Part shown: positions 1 through 9,194 of the stretch, piece after piece
Position numbering within the stretch: position 1 is the first letter of the stretch
Layout: each line of letters starts with the position of its first letter
NCBI RefSeq assembly: GCF_007997385.1
Contig: NZ_VOSC01000012.1
Location: 1-64,000, forward strand
Direction of reading: 5' to 3'
Length of the DNA stretch: 64,000 nt
Origin: Seonamhaeicola algicola
GTDB taxonomy: Bacteria > Bacteroidota > Bacteroidia > Flavobacteriales > Flavobacteriaceae
Program-made: the position numbers and the translations under genes
Notes under the pieces: model-generated
The model's database searches: none
What the model was told of the DNA's origin: nothing
Seen by the model: only the letters and a program-made list of their open reading frames with translations

Positions 1-544
1 TACCTTCATAGACTTCTTCTACCAATTTAGCATTAAATGCTGGTAAATCTTTAGGTGAACGACTTGTTACTAAACCTTCGTCTACAACAACTTCTTCATC
101 TAACCAATGCGCTCCTGCATTTTCAATATCGGTTTTAATAGAATTGTATGATGTTACTTTTCGTCCTTTTAAAACATCTGCTTCGGCTAACAGCCATGGT
201 GCATGACAAATTGCTGCTACAGGTTTCTTATTTTCAAAAAACGATTTTACAAAATTTACAGCCATATCATTTCGTCTTAAAATATCAGGGTTAATGACGC
301 CTCCTGGCAACATTAAAGCATTATAATTACTTTGCGATACTTCGTCTAGAGTTTTATCTACTTTGTAAGCATTACTCCAATTTCCGTTATCCCAACCTTT
401 AATTTCGCCAGTTTTTAAAGACACAATGTGCACATCAGCTCCTGCCTCTTCTAACGCTTTTTTAGGTTCTCTTAATTCACTTTCTTCAAAGCCATCGGTT
501 GCTAAAATTGCAACGGTCTTTTTTTCTAAATTTTCCATTATCAT
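1..544 (-). CDS. DJ-1/PfpI family protein (partial, runs off window start)
   Basis: Reading the minus strand from ATG at 544 (or the in-frame ATG at 538) gives about 181 residues with no stop before the window edge. It begins with a Rossmann-like strand (TVAILATDGFEE) and carries the nucleophile elbow AICHAPW, where the Cys in the CHAP motif is the expected catalytic residue. The segment MLPGGVINPD lies just before it. These are hallmarks of the PfpI/YhbO class I glutamine-amidotransferase-like family, whose members act as deglycases, chaperones or putative proteases in stress. The usual length is 170-190 residues, so only the last few are missing. It lies 124 bp downstream of ygiQ on the same strand. 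The exact activity cannot be told from sequence. Confidence 0.88.
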   Translation of the reverse strand, partial: MIMENLEKKTVAILATDGFEESELREPKKALEEAGADVHIVSLKTGEIKGWDNGNWSNAYKVDKTLDEVSQSNYNALMLPGGVINPDILRRNDMAVNFVKSFFENKKPVAAICHAPWLLAEADVLKGRKVTSYNSIKTDIENAGAHWLDEEVVVDEGLVTSRSPKDLPAFNAKLVEEVYEG

Positions 545-629
545 TTGTGATTTTTTGGGTTAATAATTCTCCATTCAAACTAACAGATATATCAACCAAA
601 ACCAAAAAATGAGTGTGGATTAACCTAGG

Positions 630-648
630 CTTAACAACTATTGTTAAG
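630..648. repeat. 19-bp perfect palindrome between ygiQ and the PfpI-like gene
   Basis: CTTAACAA-CTA-TTGTTAAG forms two perfect 8-bp arms around 3 bp. It lies just after the ygiQ stop and about 90 bp upstream of the PfpI-like gene. No T-run follows on either strand, so it resembles an operator or a weak hairpin more than an intrinsic terminator. Confidence 0.3.
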
Positions 649-668
649 AAATCTTAAATACTTATGAG

Positions 669-2621
669 TTAGCGTTTCTTCTTTTTACTTCGGAATTTAG
701 CCTTATTTTTTCGCTGATTAAAAGGCACAGCATCGTTAAAGGTGTTTTTAGTTTTACCTGGTTTATTTTTACGCCATTTTTCATCTTTTTTAGGCAACAA
801 AACATCAAGTAAATCTTGTCTTCCTAATTTATTAAGCGTGTTTTTTATCCAAGCTTTGTTTTCATCTTTATACCAAAAGAAAAAACGGTGTTGTTCGTCT
901 TTTTCCTTTCTGGTTTTTGGCGTCTTTACCTTTTTAAGCGTGTATGGATGGTAACCACTGTAATAAATCACCGTTGCAACCGTCATTGGTGTTGGCGTAA
1001 AACCTTGAACTTGCTCTAGTTGAAAGCCCATATCTTTAGTTTCGGCAGCAAGATTTGCCATATCTTCGGCTTCGCATGCAGGATGATTTGAAATGAAATA
1101 CGGAATTAACTGTAAGTTCAGTTTATTCTTGATATTAATTTTATCAAAACGTTCTTTAAACTTATGAAAGTAACTAAAAGACGGTTTTCGCATTAATTTC
1201 AAAACAGGATCACTAGTATGTTCTGGCGCTACTTTAAGTCGTCCAGAAACATGCTTTGTCATCACTTCTTCGGTATAATCATCTAACTCTTTTGGGTCAG
1301 CATTTTTATTGAATTCTGGCACCAACATATCGTGTCTAATTCCAGAACCGATAAACGATTTTTTTACCTTCGGATGACTATCAACCGCTTGATACAATTC
1401 GGTTAACGGTTTATGAGACGTATCTAAATTGCTACAAATTACTGGTGAAATACAACTTGGTGCAACACATTTATCGCAAATGGATTGTACTTTACCTTTC
1501 ATTTGATACATATTCGCACTTGGTCCACCAATATCAGATAAATAGCCTTTAAAGTCTGGCATATTCGCCACTTTATCAACTTCTCTTAATATAGACTCTT
1601 TACTACGACTCGCTATAAATTTTCCTTGATGTGCCGAAATGGTACAAAAACTGCATCCACCAAAACATCCACGATGAATATTTATAGACGTTTTTATCAT
1701 CTCGTAAGCAGGAATTGGTCCGCGCTTATTGTATTTTGGATGCGGTAAACGTGTGTAAGGCAAATCGAAAGAGGCATCAATCTCTGCTTCCGTCATTGTA
1801 GGATAAGGCGGATTTATCATCAGCATCTTATTACCTACTTTTTGGAAAATTCGTCTTGCAGCTAATTTATTCGACTCTTGCTCGATAACCTTAAAGTTAG
1901 ATGCGTAAGCCTTTTTATCTTTTAAACAGGTTTCGTGTGAAGCTATTTCAACATCTTCCCAATTCTTGTTTTTTGGGATATCGTTTTCATCATTAATAAG
2001 AATTGCCGTTTGGTTTACCGTATTGATACTATTAAAAGGTACACCACGTTCCAATAATCGCACAATTTCGCGTAATGGTTGCTCACCCATGCCGTAAACC
2101 AACATATCGGCTTTAGAGGTTTCTAAAATAGTTGGCATTAATTGGTCGCTCCAATAATCGTAATGCGTCACACGACGTAAGGAACCTTCAATACCTCCAA
2201 TTAAAACTGGTGTATCTGGCCATTTTTCTTTTAAAATCTTACTATAAACCGTAGATGCATAATCTGGTCTAAAACCAATTTCGCCATTTGGCGTGTAGGC
2301 ATCTTTATCGCGACGTTTTTTATTAGCATTGTAGTTGCTAATCATAGGATCCATACAACCGCCTGTTACACCGAAGAATAAACGCGGTTTACCCAACTTA
2401 ACAAAATCCTGAAGATTATCGTTAACATTGGGTTGTGGCACGATAGCCACTTTAAGTCCGAAACTCTCTAACAAACGTCCAATTACTGCAGGACCAAAGG
2501 TTGGATGATCTACATAAGCATCACCGCTAAATAGGATAACGTCAAGTTCTTCCCATCCGCGAATTTTCACCTCTTTATTTGTGGTAGGTAACCAACTAGA
2601 AAGTCTTAATTCTTCTTGCAT
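669..2621 (-). CDS. YgiQ family radical SAM protein
   Basis: 650 residues, full length for the YgiQ/UPF0313 family. The N-terminal region (about 1-300) carries the family signatures DVILFSGDAYVDHPTFG and IGGIEGSLRR. The radical SAM core follows, with C319-x3-C323-x2-C326 (CFGGCSFC) expected to bind the 4Fe-4S cluster and S-adenosylmethionine. Further cysteines occur near 385-400 (CDKCVAPSCISPVC). The C-terminus is a Lys/Arg-rich tail. The reaction is unknown for the whole family. A TACCTTTG element on the minus strand (2629-2636) is only 7 nt from the ATG, so the 5' leader would be nearly absent. That supports the chosen start. Confidence 0.93.
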   Translation of the reverse strand: MQEELRLSSWLPTTNKEVKIRGWEELDVILFSGDAYVDHPTFGPAVIGRLLESFGLKVAIVPQPNVNDNLQDFVKLGKPRLFFGVTGGCMDPMISNYNANKKRRDKDAYTPNGEIGFRPDYASTVYSKILKEKWPDTPVLIGGIEGSLRRVTHYDYWSDQLMPTILETSKADMLVYGMGEQPLREIVRLLERGVPFNSINTVNQTAILINDENDIPKNKNWEDVEIASHETCLKDKKAYASNFKVIEQESNKLAARRIFQKVGNKMLMINPPYPTMTEAEIDASFDLPYTRLPHPKYNKRGPIPAYEMIKTSINIHRGCFGGCSFCTISAHQGKFIASRSKESILREVDKVANMPDFKGYLSDIGGPSANMYQMKGKVQSICDKCVAPSCISPVICSNLDTSHKPLTELYQAVDSHPKVKKSFIGSGIRHDMLVPEFNKNADPKELDDYTEEVMTKHVSGRLKVAPEHTSDPVLKLMRKPSFSYFHKFKERFDKINIKNKLNLQLIPYFISNHPACEAEDMANLAAETKDMGFQLEQVQGFTPTPMTVATVIYYSGYHPYTLKKVKTPKTRKEKDEQHRFFFWYKDENKAWIKNTLNKLGRQDLLDVLLPKKDEKWRKNKPGKTKNTFNDAVPFNQRKNKAKFRSKKKKR

Positions 2622-2718
2622 AACGGCACAAAGGTAAATAGAAATTACTACTTAATTGCAAACACGCCTGTTAAACCACACAAATGCAACACAATAGCAG
2701 TATATTTTAGTGAAAAAA

Positions 2719-4350
2719 TTATAAATCGAGGGCTTTAATGTTTTCAATACGGTTACGTTCTAAGAAGTCATCAATAGTTTCAAAATGTTCAATAACACGT
2801 TGATTTTTAAATTCGAACACTTTTTTTGATAAGCCTTGAAGAAAATCACGGTCGTGAGATACTAAAATTAAAGTACCATCAAATTCTTTTAAAGCATCTT
2901 TTAAAACATCTTTCGATTTTAAATCGAGATGGTTAGTGGGCTCATCCAAAATTAAGAGGTTTACAGGTTCCAGCAGCAACTTCACCATGGCTAACCTGGT
3001 TTTTTCACCACCAGAAAGCACACCAACTTTTTTATCGATATCGTCGCCTTTAAACATAAAACGACCTAAAATATTTTTTATTTGCGTACGAATATCGCCT
3101 TTGGCAACTTCATCAACCGTTTGAAAAATAGTTAAGTCTTCATCTAAAAGTGCGGCTTGGTTTTGCGCAAAATAACCTACTTGAACATTATGACCAAGTG
3201 CGCAAGTGCCCTCTACATCAATTTGCCCCATAATGGCTTTTATCATCGTAGATTTTCCTTCACCATTTCTACCAACAAAACACACTTTTTCGCCACGCGC
3301 AATCGACATGTTTGCATTTTTAAACACTACGTGATCACCATAGGATTTAGATACATCTTTTACCGTTACAGGATAATCGCCCGAACGTTGTGTTTTTGGA
3401 AAACGTAACTTTAAAGCCGATGTATCGATTTCATCAATCTCAATAATTTCAAGTTTTTCTAGCATGCGCTCACGAGATGCCACCTGATTGGTTTTAGAAT
3501 AGGTGCCTTTAAAACGCTCAATAAACGCTTGGTTATCGGCTATAAATTTCTGTTGTTCTTGATAAGCTTTTATTTGATGCGCTCGTCTATCTTCACGAAG
3601 CTGCAAATAATGGGTATAATTTGCTTTGTAATCGTAAATACGACCCATGGTTACTTCAATAGTTCGGTTTGTAATATTATCTACAAACGCTCTATCATGC
3701 GAAATCACGACCACTGCTTTGGCCTTATTCACTAAAAAATCTTCTAGCCAAATTACCGATTCAATATCTATATGGTTAGTTGGCTCATCAAGCAGAATTA
3801 AATCAGGTTTTTGAAGTAAAATTTTCGCCAACTCAATACGCATACGCCATCCACCAGAAAACTCGCTTGTTGGTTTATTAAAATCTTCAGGCTTAAAACC
3901 TAAACCTTTCAACGCTTTTTCTACTTCGGCGGTGTAATTAACCTCTTCTAAAGCATAATATTTTTCACCCAAATCTGATACGCGCTCAATGATTTTCATA
4001 TACTCATCAGATTCGTAATCCGTTCTGGTTTCAAGTTGCTTATTTAGCGCATCCATTTCATCTCGCATTTGAAAAACGTGACTAAATGCTTTTGATGCTT
4101 CTTCTAAAACTGATGTATCATCTTCGGTCAATAAATGCTGAGGTAAATAAGCTATTACGGCATCTTTTGGTGCTCTAACATTACCTTTTGTTGGGTTTTG
4201 AACACCAGCAATAATTTTCATCATTGTAGATTTTCCAGCACCATTTTTACCCATAAGGGCAATTTTATCATTCTCATTTATAGTAAAAGACACATCACTA
4301 AATAAGGTGTGACCACTAAATTCTACAACTAAATTATCTACAGAAATCAT
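2719..4350 (-). CDS. ABC-F family ATP-binding protein (YbiT-like)
   Basis: 543 residues with two ABC ATPase domains and no membrane segment, the ABC-F plan. Domain 1 has Walker A GKNGAGKST (35-43), signature SGGW and Walker B LILLDEPTNHID. Domain 2 has GRNGEGKST, LSGGEKTRL and LLILDEPTNHLDL. The domains are joined by a charged linker (about 240-320) with the helical character of the P-site tRNA interaction motif. ABC-F proteins bind the ribosomal E site and relieve stalled translation; some protect against antibiotics. Length and linker resemble YbiT-type housekeeping members, but the subfamily is inferred. A TAGTTTTG element (minus, 4370-4377) lies just upstream. It is divergent from the ribosomal protein operon. 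Confidence 0.93.
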   Translation of the reverse strand: MISVDNLVVEFSGHTLFSDVSFTINENDKIALMGKNGAGKSTMMKIIAGVQNPTKGNVRAPKDAVIAYLPQHLLTEDDTSVLEEASKAFSHVFQMRDEMDALNKQLETRTDYESDEYMKIIERVSDLGEKYYALEEVNYTAEVEKALKGLGFKPEDFNKPTSEFSGGWRMRIELAKILLQKPDLILLDEPTNHIDIESVIWLEDFLVNKAKAVVVISHDRAFVDNITNRTIEVTMGRIYDYKANYTHYLQLREDRRAHQIKAYQEQQKFIADNQAFIERFKGTYSKTNQVASRERMLEKLEIIEIDEIDTSALKLRFPKTQRSGDYPVTVKDVSKSYGDHVVFKNANMSIARGEKVCFVGRNGEGKSTMIKAIMGQIDVEGTCALGHNVQVGYFAQNQAALLDEDLTIFQTVDEVAKGDIRTQIKNILGRFMFKGDDIDKKVGVLSGGEKTRLAMVKLLLEPVNLLILDEPTNHLDLKSKDVLKDALKEFDGTLILVSHDRDFLQGLSKKVFEFKNQRVIEHFETIDDFLERNRIENIKALDL

Positions 4351-4693
4351 AGCTTTAATTTTAAAGGCGCAAAACTACTAAAAGCCGAAAGATAAATCTT
4401 TGATTTTTTTTGAAGTAATACTAATTTTTCACAATACCTCTAATAATTGTTATAAGTAGTTACGTGAATTAGCATTCAATACTTTGTATATTCATCAAAT
4501 TATAACTTTAATAGCAGTATAAATTATAAATGCTGTTAACTTCAAAAAGCTAACATTTTTTATCAAGGCTAATTGTATTAATAACGTATTTAATAAATGT
4601 GTAAATGACAAATTGAAGGATATTAATAAACAAACCTCTATTTAAACTTTTTAAACAGCCTGATTTTCAATGAAAAAAAACATGTAATTAGAA

Positions 4694-4724
4694 TTTGGTA
4701 ATCAAATATATAATCGTAAATTTG
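4694..4724 (+). promoter_or_regulatory. Promoter of rplM-rpsI
   Basis: TTTG (4694-4697), exactly 19 nt, then TAAATTTG (4717-4724). This matches the Bacteroidota primary-sigma consensus TTTG-N19-TAnnTTTG perfectly. Transcription should begin near 4730, leaving a leader of about 40 nt. The rest of the 420-bp gap 4351-4771 is AT-rich. Apart from this and the opposing ABC-F promoter I see nothing in it. Confidence 0.8.
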
Positions 4725-4771
4725 CAAACTCTTTTTTAGAGAGGAATGTTTAATAAATAAAATTAATTAGT

Positions 4772-5227
4772 GTGGACACATTAAGCTACAAAACTATTTC
4801 AGCAAACAAAGCAACTGTAGATAAACAGTGGGTTTTAGTTGACGCTGAAGGTCAGACGCTTGGTCGTTTAGCTTCTAAAGTTGCAAAACTTTTAAGAGGT
4901 AAACACAAGCCTAACTTCACACCACACGTTGATTGCGGCGACAACGTAATTGTTGTTAATGCTGAAAAAATCAACTTAACGGGAAACAAGTGGACAGATA
5001 AATCATATATCCGTCATACAGGTTACCCAGGTGGACAAAGAAGTTTAACTGCTACTGAAATGTTTGGTAAAAACCCAACAAGATTAGTAGAAAAATCAGT
5101 AAAAGGAATGCTTCCTAAAAACAAATTAGGTGCAGCTATATTCCGTAATCTTACAGTTGTTGTAGGTACTGAGCACAAACACGAAGCTCAAAAACCTAAA
5201 GCAATTAACTTAAACGAATTCAAATAA
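4772..5227 (+). CDS. rplM: 50S ribosomal protein L13
   Basis: 151 residues, the normal size. It begins [14 protein letters not shown], as flavobacterial L13 does, and contains [21 protein letters not shown] and the core [16 protein letters not shown]. It is an early-assembly 50S protein that binds 23S rRNA. The start is GTG at 4772; no in-frame ATG exists before the conserved N-terminus. Its TAA overlaps the rpsI ATG by one base (TAATG), so the two are translationally coupled, as in most bacteria. Confidence 0.98.
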   Translation: MDTLSYKTISANKATVDKQWVLVDAEGQTLGRLASKVAKLLRGKHKPNFTPHVDCGDNVIVVNAEKINLTGNKWTDKSYIRHTGYPGGQRSLTATEMFGKNPTRLVEKSVKGMLPKNKLGAAIFRNLTVVVGTEHKHEAQKPKAINLNEFK

Positions 5228-5613
5228 TGGACGTAATTCACAAAATTGGCCGTAGAAAGACGGCTGTTGCTCGTGTGTATGTTGCCCAAGGACAGGGAAA
5301 CATAACAGTAAACAAAAAAGACTTAGCGGATTACTTTACTACTGCTACTTTACAGTACAAAGTAAAGCAACCATTAGCTTTGACTAACAATGATGGCAAC
5401 TTTGATATTACAGTTAATGTATATGGAGGTGGCATTACTGGTCAAGCTGAAGCTGTTCGTTTAGCCGTTTCTCGTGCTTTATGCGAGGTGGACGCTGAAA
5501 ACAGAGCTATCTTAAAACCAGAAGGTTTATTAACTAGAGACCCAAGAATGGTAGAGCGTAAAAAATTCGGTCAGAAGAAAGCGCGTAAGAAATTCCAGTT
5601 CTCTAAACGTTAA
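5227..5613 (+). CDS. rpsI: 30S ribosomal protein S9
   Basis: 128 residues, with N-terminal HKIGRRKTAVARVY and the typical basic C-terminal tail ending in KFQFSKR, which reaches the ribosomal P site. The central GGGITGQAEAVRLAVSRAL is the S9 signature. It follows rplM with a 1-base overlap and is the second gene of that operon. Confidence 0.98.
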   Translation: MDVIHKIGRRKTAVARVYVAQGQGNITVNKKDLADYFTTATLQYKVKQPLALTNNDGNFDITVNVYGGGITGQAEAVRLAVSRALCEVDAENRAILKPEGLLTRDPRMVERKKFGQKKARKKFQFSKR

Positions 5614-5852
5614 TTCACTTTTTCAAAGTTTATTTACGGCGCTATGCCTAGCAAAAGTGTCTTTAAAATAAACTTTAAATTAAAACAATTAATTTCCTGA
5701 AATAAATCAGGACAAATAAAAAACTAGTTATTGTTGTTCCTTGCCAAAAGCAGGACTTAGTTTAGCATCTAAATGAAGCCAACAGCCAATAGTTTTAAAC
5801 TAAAAGCCAACTGGAACATTGCTAATTCAACAGAACGTAAACTATTACAAAA
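5614..5852 (+). promoter_or_regulatory. rpsI-rpsB intercistronic leader with long-range inverted repeat
   Basis: The 239-nt gap contains AAAGTTTATTT (5625-5635), which is perfectly complementary to AAATAAACTTT (5666-5676), enclosing a 30-nt apical region with GC-rich pieces (ACGGCGC, TGCCTAGC). No T-run follows, so it is not an evident terminator. An RNA leader controlling rpsB, analogous to S2 autoregulation elsewhere, is possible but unproven. I see no clear TAnnTTTG promoter in the gap. Confidence 0.35.
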
Positions 5853-6620
5853 ATGGCAGTAGAAGTAAAAGAATTACTTGAAGCAGGTGTACATTTTGGA
5901 CACCTTACACGTAAGTGGGACCCAAATATGGCGCCTTACGTATACATGGAGCGTAACGGTATCCATATTATAAACCTTTACAAAACCGCAGCTAAAATTG
6001 AAGAAGCAAACGCTGCATTAGCAAAAATTGCTGCTTCAGGACGTAAAATATTATTTGTTGCTACAAAAAAGCAAGCAAAAGATATTGTTGCTGAAAAAGC
6101 TAGCGCTATTAACATGCCTTACATTACTGAAAGATGGCCAGGTGGTATGTTAACAAACTTTGTTACTATTAGAAAAGCTGTTAAAAAAATGGCTTCTATT
6201 GATAGAATGAAAAAAGACGGTACATTTAACACACTTTCAAAAAAAGAGCGTTTACAAGTAGACCGTTTAAGAGCTAAGTTAGAAAAAAACTTAGGTTCAA
6301 TTAGTGACATGACACGTTTACCAGGTGCTTTATTTGTTATAGACATTAAGCGTGAGCATATTGCTATTAAAGAAGCTCAAAAATTAAACATTCCAATTTT
6401 TGCAATGGTTGATACCAACTCTGACCCTCGTCAAGTTGATTATGTAATACCTGCAAATGATGATGCTTCTAAATCAATAGATAAAATTTTAACGCATGTA
6501 ACAGCAGCAGTTGCTGGTGGTTTAGCAGAGCGTAAAGCAGAAAAAGAAGCTGCAGCAGAAGGTGCTTCAAAAACAAAAACTGCTCCTACTAAAAAAGTAG
6601 CCGCAGAGGAAGAAGAATAA
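5853..6620 (+). CDS. rpsB: 30S ribosomal protein S2
   Basis: 255 residues. The start VEVKELLEAGVHFGHLTRKWDPNM is the S2 N-terminus, followed by ILFVATKKQAKDIV, ERWPGGMLTNF and DTNSDPRQVDYVIPANDDA. A Lys/Ala/Glu-rich C-terminal extension (about 228-255) is typical for Bacteroidota S2. The protein bridges the 30S head and body and recruits S1. It is followed by tsf, the usual pairing, but a hairpin lies between them. Confidence 0.98.
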   Translation: MAVEVKELLEAGVHFGHLTRKWDPNMAPYVYMERNGIHIINLYKTAAKIEEANAALAKIAASGRKILFVATKKQAKDIVAEKASAINMPYITERWPGGMLTNFVTIRKAVKKMASIDRMKKDGTFNTLSKKERLQVDRLRAKLEKNLGSISDMTRLPGALFVIDIKREHIAIKEAQKLNIPIFAMVDTNSDPRQVDYVIPANDDASKSIDKILTHVTAAVAGGLAERKAEKEAAAEGASKTKTAPTKKVAAEEEE

Positions 6621-6641
6621 TAACATTTACACAACACAAAT

Positions 6642-6690
6642 AAGTCGTTTAGTTCTTTTCTTTGCAGAAATAAATTGAACGACTTTTTTA
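6642..6690 (+). terminator. Hairpin with T-run between rpsB and tsf (attenuator-like)
   Basis: AAGTCGTT (6642-6649) pairs with AACGACTT (6678-6685), followed by a run of T. The loop is long (28 nt), so it is probably a partial terminator. It could set a higher level of S2 than of EF-Ts. Confidence 0.45.
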
Positions 6691-6706
6691 AATTATAATA
6701 ATTACT

Positions 6707-7681
6707 ATGAGTACTACAGTAAAAGTAACAGCCGCTGAAGTTAACAAACTAAGAAAGGCTACAGGTGCAGGTATGATGGACTGCAAAAAAGCTTTAGTTG
6801 AAGCTGAAGGTGATTTTGATAAAGCTATTGAGGTTTTACGTAAAAAAGGACAAAAAGTTGCTGCTAAAAGAGCAGACCGTGAATCTAGTGAAGGTGCTGC
6901 TGTAGCAAAAGTAAATGATAATAACACTGTTGGTGTTGCTATAGTTTTAGGTTGTGAAACAGACTTTGTTGGAAAAAACGAAAACTTTTTAGCACTTGCT
7001 AATAAATTAGGTGAACTTGCTTTAAACTGTGCAACTAAAGAAGAATTTTTAGCTGCTGATTTTGAGGGTATGACTGTTGCTGATAAATTAGTTGAACAAA
7101 CTGGTGTTATTGGTGAAAAACTAGACATCAATGCTTTTGAAAAAGTTGAAGCTGCTTACGTTGGTTCATACGTACACATTAACAAAATTGCTGCTGTTGT
7201 TGGTTTTTCTAGCGTAGTTGATAATATTGAAACATTAGCTAAAGACGTAGCAATGCAAATTGCATCTATGGGAGCAACTACATTATCTTACAAAGATTTT
7301 GATCCTGCTTACGTTGCTTCTGAAACTGAAGCCAGAATTGCAGCTATTGAAAAAGATAATGAAGAGTTAGAGCGTTTAGGTAAAACACTTAAAAACGTAC
7401 CTAAATACATTTCTCAACTACAATTAACTCCTGAAGCATTAGCACAAGCTGAAGAAGATGCTAAAGCTGAGTTAAAAGCTGAAGGGAAACCAGAACAAAT
7501 TTGGGACAAAATTTTACCAGGTAAAATGCAACGTTTCATTTCTGATAACACAACTTTAGACCAAGAACAATGTTTATTAAACCAAAACTTTATTAAAGAT
7601 GATAAAGTATCAGTTGAAAAATATGTAGCTTCTTATGGCGATGTTGAAATCTCAGGATTTAAACGTGTTACTTTAGGGTAA
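6707..7681 (+). CDS. tsf: Translation elongation factor Ts
   Basis: 324 residues, longer than the E. coli protein but normal for Bacteroidota. The N-terminal UBA-like domain carries VNKLRKATGAGMMDCKKALVEAEGD. The core contains the EF-Tu contact segment ETDFVGKNENFLALA and, near the end, MQRFISDNTTLDQ. EF-Ts regenerates EF-Tu-GTP in the cytoplasm. The start at 6707 puts the UBA signature at the expected distance. A strong terminator follows the stop. Confidence 0.98.
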   Translation: MSTTVKVTAAEVNKLRKATGAGMMDCKKALVEAEGDFDKAIEVLRKKGQKVAAKRADRESSEGAAVAKVNDNNTVGVAIVLGCETDFVGKNENFLALANKLGELALNCATKEEFLAADFEGMTVADKLVEQTGVIGEKLDINAFEKVEAAYVGSYVHINKIAAVVGFSSVVDNIETLAKDVAMQIASMGATTLSYKDFDPAYVASETEARIAAIEKDNEELERLGKTLKNVPKYISQLQLTPEALAQAEEDAKAELKAEGKPEQIWDKILPGKMQRFISDNTTLDQEQCLLNQNFIKDDKVSVEKYVASYGDVEISGFKRVTLG

Positions 7682-7697
7682 TTAACTTTATAAATAT

Positions 7698-7737
7698 AAA
7701 AAAAGCGGAATCATTCATTTTGATTCCGCTTTTTTTA
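7698..7737 (+). terminator. Intrinsic terminator after tsf
   Basis: GCGGAATCA (7705-7713) and TGATTCCGC (7721-7729) form a perfect 9-bp stem with a 7-nt loop. It is flanked by A-run and T-run, so it can work in both directions. Confidence 0.9.
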
Positions 7738-7782
7738 TACTCTTAAAATAAACTTTCAATATTTCTGTGTAAAATCTATTTG

Positions 7783-7790
7783 TATATTTG
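7783..7790 (+). promoter_or_regulatory. pyrH promoter (-7 element)
   Basis: TATATTTG matches TAnnTTTG exactly and predicts a transcript start near 7797. This rules out the upstream in-frame ATG at 7788, which lies inside the element, and supports the pyrH start at 7812. Confidence 0.65.
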
Positions 7791-7811
7791 CACAACCTCA
7801 TAAACAATGTA

Positions 7812-8519
7812 ATGAAATACAAAAGAATACTTCTAAAATTATCTGGCGAAGCTTTAATGGGTAACCGCCAATACGGAATTGACCCTGAACGCTTAGCAGA
7901 ATACGCTAAAGACATAAAACAAATTACCGATAAAGGTGTTGAAGTAGCCGTAGTAATTGGCGGTGGTAATATATTTAGAGGTGTTGCTGGGGCTAGTAAC
8001 GGCATGGACAGAGTACAAGGAGACCACATGGGTATGTTAGCTACAGTAATTAACGGTTTAGCTTTACAAAGCGCTTTAGAAGATGCTGGCCTACCAACCA
8101 GATTACAAACAGCAATTAAAATTAATGAAGTAGCTGAACCTTTTATTAGACGAAAAGCTATGAGACACCTTGAAAAAGGACGCGTAGTTATTTTTGGTGG
8201 TGGTACAGGCAACCCATATTTCACAACAGATTCTGCGGCTGTTTTAAGAGCTATAGAAATTGAAGCCGATGTTATTTTAAAAGGCACACGTGTTGATGGT
8301 ATTTACACCGCAGACCCTGAAAAAGATAAAGAAGCTATAAAATTCAACTCTATTTCTTTTGATGAAGTTTTAAGCAAAGGGTTGAAAGTAATGGATACAA
8401 CAGCATTCACTTTAAGTCAAGAAAACCAATTACCAATAATTGTTTTCGATATGAATAAAAAAGGAAATTTATTAAAAGTAGTATCAGGTGAAGCAATAGG
8501 CACCGTAGTTAACGTATAA
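7812..8519 (+). CDS. pyrH: UMP kinase
   Basis: 235 residues, the usual size. [14 protein letters not shown] is the N-terminal phosphate-binding motif of bacterial UMP kinases (amino-acid-kinase fold). [13 protein letters not shown] and [15 protein letters not shown] are further signatures. It converts UMP to UDP for pyrimidine nucleotide synthesis and is usually a hexamer regulated by GTP and UTP. An ATG 24 nt further upstream is rejected because it overlaps the promoter. It lies 46 nt before frr, a pairing conserved across bacteria. Confidence 0.97.
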   Translation: MKYKRILLKLSGEALMGNRQYGIDPERLAEYAKDIKQITDKGVEVAVVIGGGNIFRGVAGASNGMDRVQGDHMGMLATVINGLALQSALEDAGLPTRLQTAIKINEVAEPFIRRKAMRHLEKGRVVIFGGGTGNPYFTTDSAAVLRAIEIEADVILKGTRVDGIYTADPEKDKEAIKFNSISFDEVLSKGLKVMDTTAFTLSQENQLPIIVFDMNKKGNLLKVVSGEAIGTVVNV

Positions 8520-8565
8520 ATTTGGCGTAATTTTTGAACTATTTCGCTTTAAAAAATTAATACTA

Positions 8566-9123
8566 ATGAACGAAGACATACAATTTATATTAGACAGCAC
8601 TAAAGAATCTATGGATAGTGCTATTAAACACTTAGAAAAACAATTAGTTAACATTAGAGCTGGTAAAGCAAGTCCTGCCATGTTAGGCAGCGTTATGGTA
8701 GATTATTACGGCTCGCAAACACCACTAAACCAAGTAGCAAACGTAAACACACCCGATGGTAGAACCATTACTGTACAACCATGGGAAAAAGCTATGCTAC
8801 AAGAAATTGAAAGAGGTATTATGCTAGCAAACCTAGGTTTTAACCCTATGAATAATGGTGAAACCATTATAATTAACGTACCACCATTAACTGAAGAGCG
8901 CAGAAAAGACTTAGCTAAACAAGCTAAGGCTGAAGCTGAAGATGCTAAAATTGGTATTAGAAATGCTAGAAAAGATGCCAATAACGACATTAAAAAGTTA
9001 GAAGACGCCTCAGAAGATCAAAAAGGAAATGCTGAAATTGATATACAAGAAATGACAGATTCTTACGTTAAAAAGGTTGACAGTATTTACAGTGTAAAAG
9101 AAAAAGAAATAATGACCGTTTAA
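8566..9123 (+). CDS. frr: Ribosome recycling factor
   Basis: 185 residues, full length. It carries the RRF signatures HLEKQLVNIRAGKASPAML, PLNQVANVNTPDGRT and NPMNNGETIIINVPPLTEERRKDL. With EF-G it splits post-termination ribosomes. It is co-transcribed with pyrH and ends at a strong terminator. Confidence 0.98.
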   Translation: MNEDIQFILDSTKESMDSAIKHLEKQLVNIRAGKASPAMLGSVMVDYYGSQTPLNQVANVNTPDGRTITVQPWEKAMLQEIERGIMLANLGFNPMNNGETIIINVPPLTEERRKDLAKQAKAEAEDAKIGIRNARKDANNDIKKLEDASEDQKGNAEIDIQEMTDSYVKKVDSIYSVKEKEIMTV

Positions 9124-9130
9124 AAAATAT

Positions 9131-9164
9131 AAAAAAAAGCGGTTTAAAAAACCGCTTTTTTTTA
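9131..9164 (+). terminator. Intrinsic terminator after frr
   Basis: AGCGGTTT and AAACCGCT form a stem with a short A-rich loop. It is preceded by A8 and followed by T8, so it is strong and probably bidirectional. Confidence 0.9.
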
Positions 9165-9194
9165 CTTCATAATTTTAAACACCTTAATTTATAT

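Noticed and set aside
4351-4771. AT-rich gap as a replication origin
   Set aside because: I found no DnaA-box-like cluster or dnaA/dnaN neighbour; two ordinary promoters explain part of it.
5773-5862. 29-codon frame overlapping the rpsB start (possible leader peptide)
   Set aside because: No codon bias, no motif and no evidence beyond an open frame in a leader region; likely chance.
6688-7131. 147-codon open frame antisense to tsf
   Set aside because: Shadow of tsf codon usage; Ser/Ala/Phe-rich and without a start context.
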